From Sphingobacterium sp. (lineage in GTDB: Bacteria; Bacteroidota; Bacteroidia; Sphingobacteriales; Sphingobacteriaceae), in assembly GCA_031277685.1 (NCBI GenBank), contig JAITLV010000126.1, positions 186,001 through 250,000 on the forward strand: DNA of 64,000 nucleotides. The letters run 5' to 3'. Positions 50,796 through 60,411 of this stretch are shown here, piece after piece; the stretch's first letter is position 1, and the number at the start of each line of letters is the position of its first letter. The notes beneath the pieces were generated by a model. It was given only the letters and a program-made list of their open reading frames with translations. It searched no databases and had not been told where the DNA came from. Made by a program: the position numbers and the translations under genes.

Positions 50796-51368
50796 ATGGA
50801 AAAGCTGCTTTCCGAAATGAACAAATACTTCCCGCTCAGCGAACAAACGATAGCGGCATTAAAAAAAATATGTCAACCCAAAAGTTTTAAGAAAAATGAG
50901 TTGATCTTACGCGCTGGCGACTATGCAAAATACTACTATTTCGTAAACACTGGATTATTAGGATATTATAAATTAAACACAGCAGGTAATATCATTTACA
51001 AATTATTTTTTGAAGAAAACAGTTTCTGTGCGTCCACAGCCGCAATCATCGAAGAAAAGCCAAGTAATTTCAATATTGTAGCCCTTGAAGATGTGTCGCT
51101 GATGCAATATTCAGCAAAGCTTTTCCGTGAACTCGTGATACAATACCATGACTTAGCGCTCTTCCAAATCGCCTATCTTGAAAAAAATTGGGTCGTAAAA
51201 AAAGAACCCCTTGAAATCAATCTCAAATGGAACTCTGCTAAAGAACGTTATCTTGAGCTTTATCGCAATCAAACCCTCTTTAAACGTCTCAAACAACATC
51301 ATATCGCCTCATACCTCGGTGTAACACCTACCCAGCTGAGTCGTATCCGTAAAGAATTAAAACAATAA
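50796..51368 (+). CDS. Crp/Fnr-family transcriptional regulator
   Basis: Residues 20-110 form a cyclic-nucleotide-binding-like beta roll (KKNELILRAGDYAKYYYFVN, IIYKLFFEENSFCASTAAII). The C-terminal HTH is LKQHHIASYLGVTPTQLSRI, ending in RKELKQ. The ligand-binding Arg-Ser of true CRP is not present, as is usual in this phylum's short (190-residue) members, so the effector is unknown. There is no Fnr-type Cys cluster. It lies 73 bases before the esterase gene in the same direction and probably regulates the esterase-EamA unit. Confidence 0.9.
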   Translation: MEKLLSEMNKYFPLSEQTIAALKKICQPKSFKKNELILRAGDYAKYYYFVNTGLLGYYKLNTAGNIIYKLFFEENSFCASTAAIIEEKPSNFNIVALEDVSLMQYSAKLFRELVIQYHDLALFQIAYLEKNWVVKKEPLEINLKWNSAKERYLELYRNQTLFKRLKQHHIASYLGVTPTQLSRIRKELKQ

Positions 51369-51441
51369 TTCCATCAACATTTGTATATGTTTTTAAACAA
51401 TATCCTTAAGAATTTTGTAGCGCAACAAAAATTCTTAAGCA

Positions 51442-52260
51442 ATGAAAATAGGAATCACCTTTCTTTTATTGGCACTCTTCTTCTCCGTTAGTGCCCAAAA
51501 CATCATCCACCGACAAGTCTACAGTGCCAACATGCACAAAAACATAGACGCAATCATCGTAACTCCTGACCTACAGCAAGGTGTGCGTTATAAAACCGTA
51601 TATATCTTACATGGTTACAGTGGTAATCCCATGAGAACAATTGAACAGGACATCCCCGATTTACTAAAAAAAGCCATGGATTTCCAAACGATTTATATTA
51701 TCCCAGACGGAAATTACAATTCCTGGTATGTCGATAGTCCCTTGGAGGCCCAGCTGCAATACAGCACTTTTATTGGAAACGAGCTCATCAATTATATCGA
51801 TCAGCATTTCCCAACAAAGGCAAATAGAACTGCAAGAGGCTTACTTGGATGGAGTATGGGCGGATATGGTGCACTGCATATCGGTGTTGCTTATCCCAAG
51901 GTCTTTTCCCTCGTCGGAAGTTCCTGTGGCGCTATTGATTTTGACCGTTTTGGCGAGGGGTATCAGGCTTATCAGGTTGACAAGGTACTCGGTGCGTTAA
52001 AAGATTTATCCCCAAGTTTTCGAATCTATGACAATGTAGGCAAAATGATCCATAGTGGACAACGCTATATATTGGATTGTGGAACTGAAGACACCCAAAT
52101 GCTGGAGATGAACCGATCGCTGCACCAGCAGTTAACAACCCAAAAGATCAACCATCTTTATATCGAGTCTCCAGGTGGCCACGATAGCGCTTACTGGCAC
52201 AAATCACTGGTTAATCAATTGGTTCTTTTTCAACATTATTTTGGCCATGAAGGATTATAA
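51442..52260 (+). CDS. Secreted alpha/beta-hydrolase esterase (tributyrin esterase/EstA-like)
   Basis: The signal MKIGITFLLLALFFSVSAQ is followed by the putative-esterase fold. RYKTVYILHGYSGNPMRTIE holds the oxyanion HG, ARGLLGWSMGGYGALHIGVA holds the nucleophile Ser, and the acid is probably the Asp in LDCGTEDTQM. His is in SPGGHDSAYWHKS near the C-terminus. The arrangement matches the S-formylglutathione hydrolase and tributyrin esterase branch; the natural substrate is an ester in the periplasm or outside. The gene overlaps the EamA transporter gene by 14 bases. Confidence 0.85.
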   Translation: MKIGITFLLLALFFSVSAQNIIHRQVYSANMHKNIDAIIVTPDLQQGVRYKTVYILHGYSGNPMRTIEQDIPDLLKKAMDFQTIYIIPDGNYNSWYVDSPLEAQLQYSTFIGNELINYIDQHFPTKANRTARGLLGWSMGGYGALHIGVAYPKVFSLVGSSCGAIDFDRFGEGYQAYQVDKVLGALKDLSPSFRIYDNVGKMIHSGQRYILDCGTEDTQMLEMNRSLHQQLTTQKINHLYIESPGGHDSAYWHKSLVNQLVLFQHYFGHEGL

Positions 52261-53107
52261 GTCTATTCTTTTTGTTTCCGCAGGAGCCTGCAGCTACGGC
52301 CTACTGGCTACACTGGTCAAATATGCCAATCAATTGGGTATACATACCAGTGTGTTGACCTTTTTACAATTCTTGATAGGCTTCCTGTGTTTGCTGGGAC
52401 TACATTATTTTTCAAAATCAACAATGCAAGTGGTAAGCTTGAGCGCAAAATTAAAACTAACTGCCTGGGGGACTTCCCTGGGCTTGACGTCAACACTGTA
52501 TTACCTCGCCATACAATACATACCTGTATCTGTGGGAATTATCCTACTCATGCAATCCATTTGGATAAGCTTAATCGTTGAGGCACTGATCAGAAAGCAA
52601 ATTCCTTCAAGAGCAAAGATAATAGGTGTCATTATCGTCTTATTGGGAACCGCCCTCTCAACCAATATCTTCGCAGAACAACATGCTTTGGACATAAGAG
52701 GTCTTCTACTGGGGTTTGGAGCCGGCATCAGTTATGCTGTTGCTATTTTTTCATCCAGCAACATCGCCAATCAGCTACCAAGCCCCGTCAGAAGTCTGTT
52801 TTTGGTACTCGGTGGCCTCCTGTTGATCATGTTTTTTTGGAATGTGCATATTGTCCAGCAGATGACACTCAAGGCTTTACCTTGGGGAGTGATCATTGCC
52901 TTATTTGGTACAGTCCTGCCCCCACTTTTCTTTACCAGAGGTATTCCCAAAACTGGTATCGCTTTAGGAAATATCATTTCCAGCCTAGAGATTCCCATAT
53001 CTACCATCTCCGCTGTCTTATTACTGCATGAGGTCGTCTCGGGAATTCAGTGGGCCGGCATCATACTCATCTTACTTGCCGTCACCGTTATCAATCTCCG
53101 AAAATAA
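52247..53107 (+). CDS. EamA-family (DMT) permease
   Basis: The frame is open from 52175, but the ATG at 52247 yields MKDYKSILFVSAGACSYGLL, the normal beginning. The 286-residue protein has ten hydrophobic helices in two EamA repeats (SYGLLATLVKYANQLGIHTS and SYAVAIFSSSNIANQLPSPV mark the repeat starts). DMT permeases of this type usually export amino acids or metabolites. Its start overlaps the esterase gene by 14 bases, so expression is coupled. The substrate cannot be predicted. Confidence 0.9.
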   Translation: MKDYKSILFVSAGACSYGLLATLVKYANQLGIHTSVLTFLQFLIGFLCLLGLHYFSKSTMQVVSLSAKLKLTAWGTSLGLTSTLYYLAIQYIPVSVGIILLMQSIWISLIVEALIRKQIPSRAKIIGVIIVLLGTALSTNIFAEQHALDIRGLLLGFGAGISYAVAIFSSSNIANQLPSPVRSLFLVLGGLLLIMFFWNVHIVQQMTLKALPWGVIIALFGTVLPPLFFTRGIPKTGIALGNIISSLEIPISTISAVLLLHEVVSGIQWAGIILILLAVTVINLRK

Positions 53108-53111
53108 ATGC

Positions 53112-53162
53112 AAAAGGATTCTCCATGTTGTTATTCACGATCAGTACATGGAGGATCCTTTT
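53112..53162. terminator. Bidirectional terminator between EamA and membrane-protein genes
   Basis: AAAAGGATTCTCCATGT (53112-53128) pairs with ACATGGAGGATCCTTTT (53146-53162), a 17-bp stem with a single T-G wobble. A-run and T-run at the two feet let it act on both convergent transcripts. Its foot touches the last base of the minus-strand stop codon. Confidence 0.85.
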
Positions 53163-53578
53163 CAGCTTCCGTTGCGCAATGATTTAGTAAATTTATAATA
53201 CTCCCATAAAATTAAACTGCAGATGGGTACCGTTGTCGCCAACACATGCAAAAGTCCAAATACATCTGACATCCCCTGCTCTAAGACAAACAAATAACAT
53301 AAAAATATGATCAGCCCAAAAGGCAGCAATGTAAAGGATAGAAATACACAGAAGCGATTACTTCTAAAGCGTGAATTGATGTTTAGAAAAATCCCCAAGG
53401 TGAGTAGACAAATACATAAAACACAAAAGGATAACAGCAGTTCGGTAAACCAAGGCATATAACAGCGTGCCCGTTTTGCGGCTAAATTATTAGCCTGTAG
53501 TACTGCAGTCAGTATAAAGGTAGACAGGATGCTAAATCCTGTAATCCTCAAAAAGATATTAGCCAATTGTTTTTTCAT
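53162..53578 (-). CDS. Four-helix membrane protein of unknown function, 138 aa
   Basis: The frame reaches 53608, but the ATG at 53578 (MKKQLANIFLRITGFS) is the natural start. Four hydrophobic segments follow (FSILSTFILTAVLQ, LLLSFCVLCICLLTLGIFL, FCVFLSFTLLPFGLIIFLCY, VLATTVPICSLILW), separated by short basic loops (KRARC, NSRFRSNRF). No signature motif or family is recognised. It stands alone, convergent with the EamA gene, and is divergent from the FecR gene over about 310 bases that show no other feature. Confidence 0.6.
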   Translation of the reverse strand: MKKQLANIFLRITGFSILSTFILTAVLQANNLAAKRARCYMPWFTELLLSFCVLCICLLTLGIFLNINSRFRSNRFCVFLSFTLLPFGLIIFLCYLFVLEQGMSDVFGLLHVLATTVPICSLILWEYYKFTKSLRNGS

Positions 53579-53889
53579 ATTGCTCTCCTGACCATTTTGC
53601 GCCAGCACTACACTTTGCTTTCGTCAGCATTTCCAAACAGATCATTCAGCGCAATTATTCTTTAAAATTCCCCCAGTTACCATCCGTAAGGCTTAGTTAA
53701 CTTTTTTCAATCTTACTCAAAGGTGCACATTATTCCAAAACTAAAAAACAACAACAAACATTCGTAGCTACACAACTTAAATTTAGCTACTTGCCCTCAA
53801 TATCCGACCTGTTCAAATAAAAAATACTTTTTTTATTTTTTTACTAAGGTTTCTTATCCAGATTCCGTATCTATCTAAAATTATAAACC

Positions 53890-55062
53890 ATGAGGCTAAC
53901 AGCGGATATCAAGCAACTGATTATAAAATGCATAAACGGTAATTTATCGCCAATAGAAAAGAATGCATTGACGTCCTGGTTAGCGGAGTCGCCCGAGCAT
54001 CGTGCTTATCTTGACGACTTGTTGCAAAAAGAGTATCTGATGCGGGATCTAAAGCAGTGGGTTTCACTCCAAGAATCAGAATCAACAGATTGGTCCGAAC
54101 GGCTCAAAAAAAAGACTTTGGCAACAATCCACGCACAGGATAAACCGATATATATCAATCGGATAAAGAGACTTATCCCCTATGCTGCGGCATTATGTTG
54201 CCTAGTACTCGCAGGATTGATCTATCAATTTGGCCGGAAACCTTCGGCTAGCAGGGTAAATAGAATCGTCCTAAAAGATATCGAGCTGCAGCATAATCAT
54301 GCTGAAATACGGCTCTCAAATGGAAAGGTAATTCAACTGGATAATAAAAAGGGAGCTTTGATCACTTCCGGCGAGCTGAAATATGCAGATGGTACCCTGA
54401 TCCAACCGACTGTTTCAAATGCCAATTTAGTCGCCACAGTCAATACACCTGCAGGCACAATGCTCCAAATTACGTTGGCTGATGGATCACAGGTCACCCT
54501 CAATGCGAAAACATCCTTTAAATATCCGCTGCAATTCACAAAAGATCAGCGCCTTGTGGAAATAGATGGCGAAGCTTATTTTAGGGTCGCCAAAAATAAA
54601 AAGATCCCCTTCCGTGTCAAGTCAAATGGTCAATTGATTGAAGTAACGGGCACTGAATTTAATGTCAATACCTATTCCGCGCAAAAAAGTAGCACAACAC
54701 TGGTTGAAGGTTCTATCAATTTATCCGCCAATGGGCAACAGTTACAGCTTAAACCCAATCAACAGGCAACCTTGTCTGCGGGACATCTATCACAAAAAAA
54801 TGTTGACCCACACAATTATGTGGCTTGGATCGACAATAAGTTTTATTTCAATGAGACCGACCTTCATACCGCCCTGCAAGCTATTGGTCAATGGTATGAT
54901 CTGCAGATAATTTACAAAAACACCATCAAAGACACTTATTTATATGGCGAAATTCAACGGACAAAAAGTTTATCTGCCGTACTTGAAATATTAAAAAGAA
55001 GTAATATCCAATTTGAATTAATCCAGGAAAATGGAGTTCGTAAACTCCTTGTATCCAATTAA
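53890..55062 (+). CDS. FecR-family anti-sigma factor
   Basis: The N-terminal cytoplasmic domain (LIIKCINGNLSPIEKNALTS, then a Trp and SPEHRAYLDDLL) binds a sigma factor. A single membrane helix follows (LIPYAAALCCLVLAGLIYQF, near 97-116), and then the periplasmic FecR domain (VNTPAGTMLQITLADGSQVT, LVEIDGEAYFRVAKN, EVTGTEFNVNTY). A C-terminal DUF4974-like domain closes the protein (FYFNETDLHTALQAIGQWYD). It receives the signal from the STN domain of the SusC encoded downstream. No ECF sigma gene precedes it, which is unusual; the nearest is the truncated one at 63630. Confidence 0.93.
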   Translation: MRLTADIKQLIIKCINGNLSPIEKNALTSWLAESPEHRAYLDDLLQKEYLMRDLKQWVSLQESESTDWSERLKKKTLATIHAQDKPIYINRIKRLIPYAAALCCLVLAGLIYQFGRKPSASRVNRIVLKDIELQHNHAEIRLSNGKVIQLDNKKGALITSGELKYADGTLIQPTVSNANLVATVNTPAGTMLQITLADGSQVTLNAKTSFKYPLQFTKDQRLVEIDGEAYFRVAKNKKIPFRVKSNGQLIEVTGTEFNVNTYSAQKSSTTLVEGSINLSANGQQLQLKPNQQATLSAGHLSQKNVDPHNYVAWIDNKFYFNETDLHTALQAIGQWYDLQIIYKNTIKDTYLYGEIQRTKSLSAVLEILKRSNIQFELIQENGVRKLLVSN

Positions 55063-55132
55063 CCCATTATATAACCATAAGCTAAATTAGACAAATGAGA
55101 AAACCAACCTAACGAAACCAGACCGAGTGGCT

Positions 55133-55169
55133 AAAAAAAAGCCGAATAATGCTTCCAACATTAATCGGC
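55133..55169 (-). terminator. Minus-oriented terminator-like hairpin between fecR and susC
   Basis: On the minus strand GCCGA-x-TAATG and CATTA-x-TCGGC (55141-55151 and 55159-55169) form a stem with one internal A-A mismatch and a 7-base loop. Eight T residues follow (A-run at 55133-55140). As a terminator it would act only on antisense transcripts entering from the SusC side. On the plus strand it is a stem in the susC leader. The function is open. Confidence 0.5.
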
Positions 55170-55249
55170 CAATACATTAGCGATCTCCATTTCTGACAGA
55201 TTCATCCAATCAGTTTAAAAACAGATTATATCCCTAATTCAACAAATTT

Positions 55250-58200
55250 ATGAATTTTAAATTTCTTGTCCATAGGAAACCTATGACTATGGACATATCC
55301 AAACAATGGAAGACCAAAATGAAGCTTAGTGCCCTTTTTACATTTGCTTGTGTTGTCAAACTCTCAGCAGCAGGATATGCACAATCTATTACCATAGATG
55401 CAAACAAAACATCACTCATACAGGTTCTAAGAACCATCCAAAAACAGAGTGGTGTTCCTTTTTTGCTAAATGGCAAAGAGCTCGCTGGAATAAAAATCGA
55501 GGGGCGTGTCAAGAATATGCCCTTAGAGAAGGCAATGACAATACTATTGAAAGACAAACCCATTAGCTGGAGTTTCAAAGACAATACACTTGTCGTCACA
55601 GCAGTAAAAACAAGCGCTCCTGCTATCATCAGTCCTGAAAACTACGCATTTATGCTGCAGACAAGAACTGTCAAAGGCAATGTTCATGACAGCCAGGGTA
55701 ACGTAATTTCAGGCGCAACAATCTCTGTCAAAGGGACAAATAAGGCCACCACAACAGATGCCAGTGGAAATTTCCAGATCGATATTAACGATAATAATTC
55801 CATACTTATTGTTAAAATGATTGGATTTCAGCCGAAAGAAATCGCTGTAAATACACAAATCTATCTTAACGTTGCACTTAGTCAACAGATCGATGCACTA
55901 GAAGAGGTGGTCATTGTCGGCTATGGCGCTACAAAAAAGAAGGAGCTGATCGGTTCGGTTTCCCAGATCGACGGCAAACAGTTGGCTAAACGAACTGTAC
56001 CACAGCTTGCTCAGGCACTGACCGGGCAAATGCCGGGCGTGACAGTGATCCAACGTTCGGGACAGCCCGGTGCTGCCAATAATAGCATACAGATCAGAGG
56101 TGTTGGTTCCTTTGGTGCTACTACCGATGCATTCATATTGGTAGACGGTATTCCTACGAATTCTTTCAATGACATTGATCCCAACGATGTTGCCTCTATT
56201 TCAGTCTTGAAAGATGCCTCGTCAGCAGCGATATATGGTGCACGGGCAGCCAATGGAGTAATTCTTGTTACTACAAAAACGGGCGCGGCTGCTGGAAAAT
56301 TGGCCGTCAATTATAATGGTTATTTTGGTATTCAGAAGCCGACCGCCTTTCCTGAGTTTGTCAACTCCTGGGAATATGCCAGTCTACTCAATGAAACAAC
56401 TGCCGGCGGCGGCGGTTACACAGAAGAGGAAATACAAAAATACAAAGACGGATCAGACCCAGATAACTATCCAAATAGTGACTATATTGGCAGTACCTTC
56501 AAATCACAGGCAAGCCAGACTGGGCATAATCTGAACATTTCCAATACGACCGAAAAGATGCAGTACACGCTATCAGCGGGCTTCCTTAATCAGAAAGGTA
56601 TTGTTATTAAAAACAATTTTAACAAATACAATGTCCGGCTAAACCTGATTTCCAACCTGAATGATAAACTCAAATTAACAACAAGGGTATCAGCAATACA
56701 GACCGACACCGATGAACCAGCAGCACCAGCTACCCTCGATTTTTGGAGAATGACCGATATCATCTCTCAAGTCATCCGTTATCCTGCCACCTATCCGATC
56801 CGGATGAGCAATGGTGACTGGGGAGCGGGGAATAACCTGAAGGGAACACCGGTATCTTTTCTAGAAAGTGCCTCCTTTTACAAAGAAAAAGTATCCAATA
56901 TCTCCGGAAATGCTCGATTTGACTGGACTCCAATAGCTGACTTGACACTCTCGGCAATTGGCGGCTATACACAGACCAATGGCCGATCCAAATTATTTCG
57001 TGCTTCACAGCGAATCAATAGCGCGATCACCCTCGCCCCTTCCAGCCTGGATCAGGGCGCACCTTATACCACCTATAAAACATTTCAGGCATTAGCTGAC
57101 TATAGCAAATCATTCCATGACCATTCCTTCAAAATGCTAGCTGGCTATTCCTTTGAAGAAGGCTACAGTGAGGGTTTAACAGCCTTTCGCCAAAATTTCC
57201 CAAGCAATGAACTCACCGAGCTCAATATTGGCTCCCCAGAAGGGCAACAAAACTCGGGTACAGCATCTGAATGGGCATTGGAATCCCTCTTTGGCCGCAT
57301 CCAATACAATTATGCAAAAAAATACTTGTTAGAGGGGGTTATTCGATACGACGGTTCATCCCGCTTTCCAACCAGCAAAAGATATGCTATTTTCCCCTCA
57401 GTTGCAGCAGGATGGCTGATCAGTGAAGAATCGTTTATAAAAGATAAATTTAACTGGATCAGTGAGCTAAAGTTAAAAGGATCTTATGGTATTTTAGGTA
57501 ACCAGAATATAGTGGAAAACCTCTCGACAAGAACAGTTTCAAATTATCCTTATCAAAATATCTTAAATACCGGCTACAACTATCCCTTCGGAAATACTAT
57601 CTCGCCAGGGGTCGCCCGAACCACAATTATAGATCCAAACTTACGTTGGGAATCGACACGAACGGCCGATGCCGGGCTCGAAATTGCGCTCTTCAAAAAC
57701 TTATTAACCTTTAGCAGCACCTATTATAACCGTTTTACCTATGATATTTTAGTCAGTCCAGGCTCAAGCGTGTCCAAGGTTTTAGGTTTTGAAGTGGGTA
57801 TACAAAATTCTGGGAAATTGAGAAATACAGGCTGGGAGTTTACATTGGGCCACCAGCATAAGATCAATGATTTTTCCTATAATGTCAATTTTAACTTCTC
57901 CACAGTTAAAAACAAAGTAGTCGATCTGGGTGTTGGCAATATTAACCAATCCAATGGACTGATTGGTAATGGATCCGATTTATTCATCGGTTATCCCATA
58001 CAGACCTATTATGGTTATCAGACAGATGGTTTATTTGTTGATGCCGCCGATGTCGCTTCATGGGCCGATCAGAACAGCATCAATCCCAACTCGCAGCCTG
58101 GTGATATCCGCTATAAAGATATTAGTGGGCCAGACGGTGTCCCAGATAGCAAAGTGGATGCCACCTATGACCGGACGGTTATCGGATCCCGTATCCCCAA

Positions 58201-58681
58201 ATATACCTATGGGCTGAATCTCGGGTTGAATTACAAAGGTTTTGATCTTGGTCTACTGCTTCAGGGTGTAAGCGGTGTTAAAGGCTTATTGGATAATTAT
58301 GCAGGATTTGCGCTGACACAAAATGGTAATATCCAGCGATGGCAAGCCGATGGCCGCTGGACTGCCACTAATCCAGATCGAAATGCAATATATCCACGAT
58401 TCGAGCAACTGCCTAGTACAGGGAGCCCAAATACACAATCATCGGACTATTGGCTATTGGATGCAAGCTATATCCGTTTGAAAAATATACAATTGGGTTA
58501 TGCTATTCCCAAAAATATTCTTGCCAAATGGAAATTATCAGGACTCCGCCTCTATGTAAATGCAGAGAATATTTTTACAAGCAGCAATTATAGAAAAGGC
58601 TGGGATCCGGAGATTAATTCAAGCGGAACCTACTACCCGATTATGCGCAATTTTACATTTGGTGCAAATCTTAGTTTTTAA
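55250..58681 (+). CDS. SusC/RagA-family TonB-dependent transducer with STN domain
   Basis: The long basic leader and signal (KLSALFTFACVVKLSAAGYA) precede an STN (secretin/TonB N-terminal) domain at about 46-118 (ITIDANKTSLIQVLRTIQKQ, GVPFLLNG, PLEKAMTILLKD). The STN domain is the signalling module that contacts FecR. A carboxypeptidase-regulatory-like domain (VKGNVHDSQGNVISGATISV), the plug with LEEVVIVGYGATKKKELIGS and SVLKDASSAAIYGARAANGV, and a full barrel ending in FTFGANLSF follow. It imports glycan fragments with the SusD encoded next and reports occupancy to the anti-sigma factor encoded upstream. An internal Met at residue 24 is a possible alternative start. Confidence 0.95.
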   Translation: MNFKFLVHRKPMTMDISKQWKTKMKLSALFTFACVVKLSAAGYAQSITIDANKTSLIQVLRTIQKQSGVPFLLNGKELAGIKIEGRVKNMPLEKAMTILLKDKPISWSFKDNTLVVTAVKTSAPAIISPENYAFMLQTRTVKGNVHDSQGNVISGATISVKGTNKATTTDASGNFQIDINDNNSILIVKMIGFQPKEIAVNTQIYLNVALSQQIDALEEVVIVGYGATKKKELIGSVSQIDGKQLAKRTVPQLAQALTGQMPGVTVIQRSGQPGAANNSIQIRGVGSFGATTDAFILVDGIPTNSFNDIDPNDVASISVLKDASSAAIYGARAANGVILVTTKTGAAAGKLAVNYNGYFGIQKPTAFPEFVNSWEYASLLNETTAGGGGYTEEEIQKYKDGSDPDNYPNSDYIGSTFKSQASQTGHNLNISNTTEKMQYTLSAGFLNQKGIVIKNNFNKYNVRLNLISNLNDKLKLTTRVSAIQTDTDEPAAPATLDFWRMTDIISQVIRYPATYPIRMSNGDWGAGNNLKGTPVSFLESASFYKEKVSNISGNARFDWTPIADLTLSAIGGYTQTNGRSKLFRASQRINSAITLAPSSLDQGAPYTTYKTFQALADYSKSFHDHSFKMLAGYSFEEGYSEGLTAFRQNFPSNELTELNIGSPEGQQNSGTASEWALESLFGRIQYNYAKKYLLEGVIRYDGSSRFPTSKRYAIFPSVAAGWLISEESFIKDKFNWISELKLKGSYGILGNQNIVENLSTRTVSNYPYQNILNTGYNYPFGNTISPGVARTTIIDPNLRWESTRTADAGLEIALFKNLLTFSSTYYNRFTYDILVSPGSSVSKVLGFEVGIQNSGKLRNTGWEFTLGHQHKINDFSYNVNFNFSTVKNKVVDLGVGNINQSNGLIGNGSDLFIGYPIQTYYGYQTDGLFVDAADVASWADQNSINPNSQPGDIRYKDISGPDGVPDSKVDATYDRTVIGSRIPKYTYGLNLGLNYKGFDLGLLLQGVSGVKGLLDNYAGFALTQNGNIQRWQADGRWTATNPDRNAIYPRFEQLPSTGSPNTQSSDYWLLDASYIRLKNIQLGYAIPKNILAKWKLSGLRLYVNAENIFTSSNYRKGWDPEINSSGTYYPIMRNFTFGANLSF

Positions 58682-58701
58682 ACCCTTTAATATTCCCTAA
58701 C

Positions 58702-60357
58702 ATGATACACATAAGCTATAAAAATATAAAATTGGCATTTTGTATACTAGTTGTCTCCAGCCTATCTATGAGCTGCAAAAAACAGCTGGATACAAACCCG
58801 CTGGATAGATTTGCCAATGACACATTCTGGAGCAGTGAGACCAATGCCCGACTCGCAATAACAGGCCTATATAAAGGTGAAATTCAAGCAAATAAACTTG
58901 CTGAATTCAACCCTTCAGACTGGTGGTCTTATCATGGATTACTCTACCTTGAGTTTGCCTCCGACAATGCCTATGACCGTCGTGGGGATAATTCGGCCTT
59001 CAATAAATTATCTGATGGTACACTGACAAATAATGTTGGGATATTGTCCGAATATTGGAAACAGTCTTACAAAAGAATTGCCCGCGCAAACTTCTTTTTG
59101 GAAAATGTGGACAAAGCTCCTATTTCCGCCGACCTACTGGCCCGTTTTAAGGCCGAAGCCCGTTTTATCCGCGCCTGTCAGTATTTCTATCTGTCGCAGT
59201 ATTGGGGCGACGTTCCCTTGGTTACCAAAACGTTAACCGCTGCCGAAGCCAATCAGGTAACTAAAAATAAAAAACAAGAACTGGTTGCCTTTGTCGAACG
59301 TGAATTACAGGAAGCTGCTGCCGATCTTCCGAGCTATGGTAAACTGCCAGCAGCCGAACGCGGTCGCGCGACTAAGCAAGCTGCTTATGCTTTTCTGGGC
59401 CGTCTGCAATTGGCGGAAAAGGCTTACGCTGCAGCCATCAAAACGTACGAAAATATCATCAACGCTAATGAAAATAGCATTGATCCCACCTATTCAAGTC
59501 TTTTTGATGGCAGCAATGAATCCAGCAAGGAAATTATTTTTGCGACGCAATACCTTGTAGATCTTGCGGGCAATGGAATGTTTCAACACAATTTTCCAGC
59601 AATTGCTGGGGGGTGGCACCTCCATTGTCCATTAGGAAGTTTAGTGGAAAGCTATGCCTTCAATGACGGGACAGCTTTTTCCTATACTGATGCCCGATAT
59701 AATGCCCAGCAAATCACCCAAAATCGAGACCCTAGATTGGGATTTACGGTTATCAGCAATGGGGACCGTTTCAAAAACCTTCGCTATACCTCGCACCCAG
59801 ATTCTACGTTGTCCATTGACCAGTTGACTACGACCAAACAGGCCACCCGCACAGGCTATGGTCTGCGCAAGTTTAATGATGAAAATTTTAGCGGGAACCT
59901 GCAGAACTCCGGGACAGATCTTCCTATTATCCGCTATGCGGAGGTACTGTTGAGCTATCTGGAAGCTAAACTTGAAAACGGTGATCCAATCACAGCCGAA
60001 CTATTGGATAAAACCATCAATGCGGTACGACGACGCAGCAGCGTCAATATGCCGCCAATCAGCGTCGCTAGCATCAGCACGATCCGCTCGACACTACGGA
60101 ATGAAAGACGGGTGGAGCTGGCTTTAGAAGGTATTCGTTATTGGGATCTGCTACGTTGGGATACAGCAAAAGATGTCTTAAACGGCGATTTCTATGGAGC
60201 CCCATTTCCCAATGCCAAAAATATTCGCGTGAAAGCTGGTGCTAGCCGAGACAGCTTTAGCCGTTGGTATGTAACGAAAAAATCCTTCAGGGCAGGCCAG
60301 GATAATCATTGGCCGATTCCCCAAAGTGAAATTGATATCAATCCAAATTTAAAATAG
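58702..60357 (+). CDS. SusD/RagB-family lipoprotein of the sulfatase locus
   Basis: The lipobox is SLSMSC (Cys25), then KKQLDTNPLDRFANDTFWSS. TPR segments include RFKAEARFIRACQYFYLSQY, and the C-terminal SusD domain has PIIRYAEVLLSYLEAKLENG and ERRVELALEGIRYWDLLRWD. It is the substrate-capturing partner of the STN-SusC 20 bases upstream. A 13-bp stem-loop follows its stop codon and precedes the sulfatase genes, so the SusCD message may be more abundant or stable than the sulfatase message. Confidence 0.94.
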   Translation: MIHISYKNIKLAFCILVVSSLSMSCKKQLDTNPLDRFANDTFWSSETNARLAITGLYKGEIQANKLAEFNPSDWWSYHGLLYLEFASDNAYDRRGDNSAFNKLSDGTLTNNVGILSEYWKQSYKRIARANFFLENVDKAPISADLLARFKAEARFIRACQYFYLSQYWGDVPLVTKTLTAAEANQVTKNKKQELVAFVERELQEAAADLPSYGKLPAAERGRATKQAAYAFLGRLQLAEKAYAAAIKTYENIINANENSIDPTYSSLFDGSNESSKEIIFATQYLVDLAGNGMFQHNFPAIAGGWHLHCPLGSLVESYAFNDGTAFSYTDARYNAQQITQNRDPRLGFTVISNGDRFKNLRYTSHPDSTLSIDQLTTTKQATRTGYGLRKFNDENFSGNLQNSGTDLPIIRYAEVLLSYLEAKLENGDPITAELLDKTINAVRRRSSVNMPPISVASISTIRSTLRNERRVELALEGIRYWDLLRWDTAKDVLNGDFYGAPFPNAKNIRVKAGASRDSFSRWYVTKKSFRAGQDNHWPIPQSEIDINPNLK

Positions 60358-60360
60358 TAT

Positions 60361-60393
60361 ATTGGGTGTCGTCAACAAAAGACGGCACCCAAT
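60361..60393 (+). other. Intra-operon stem-loop between susD and sulfatase
   Basis: ATTGGGTG-T-CGTC (60361-60373) pairs with GACG-G-CACCCAAT (60381-60393): 12 Watson-Crick pairs and one wobble, with loop AACAAAA. No T-run follows. It sits 18 bases before the sulfatase ATG (60412). Such stems at the end of SusCD genes can protect the upstream message or partly end transcription. Confidence 0.6.
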
Positions 60394-60411
60394 TCAACGT
60401 ATTTGCAAAAT

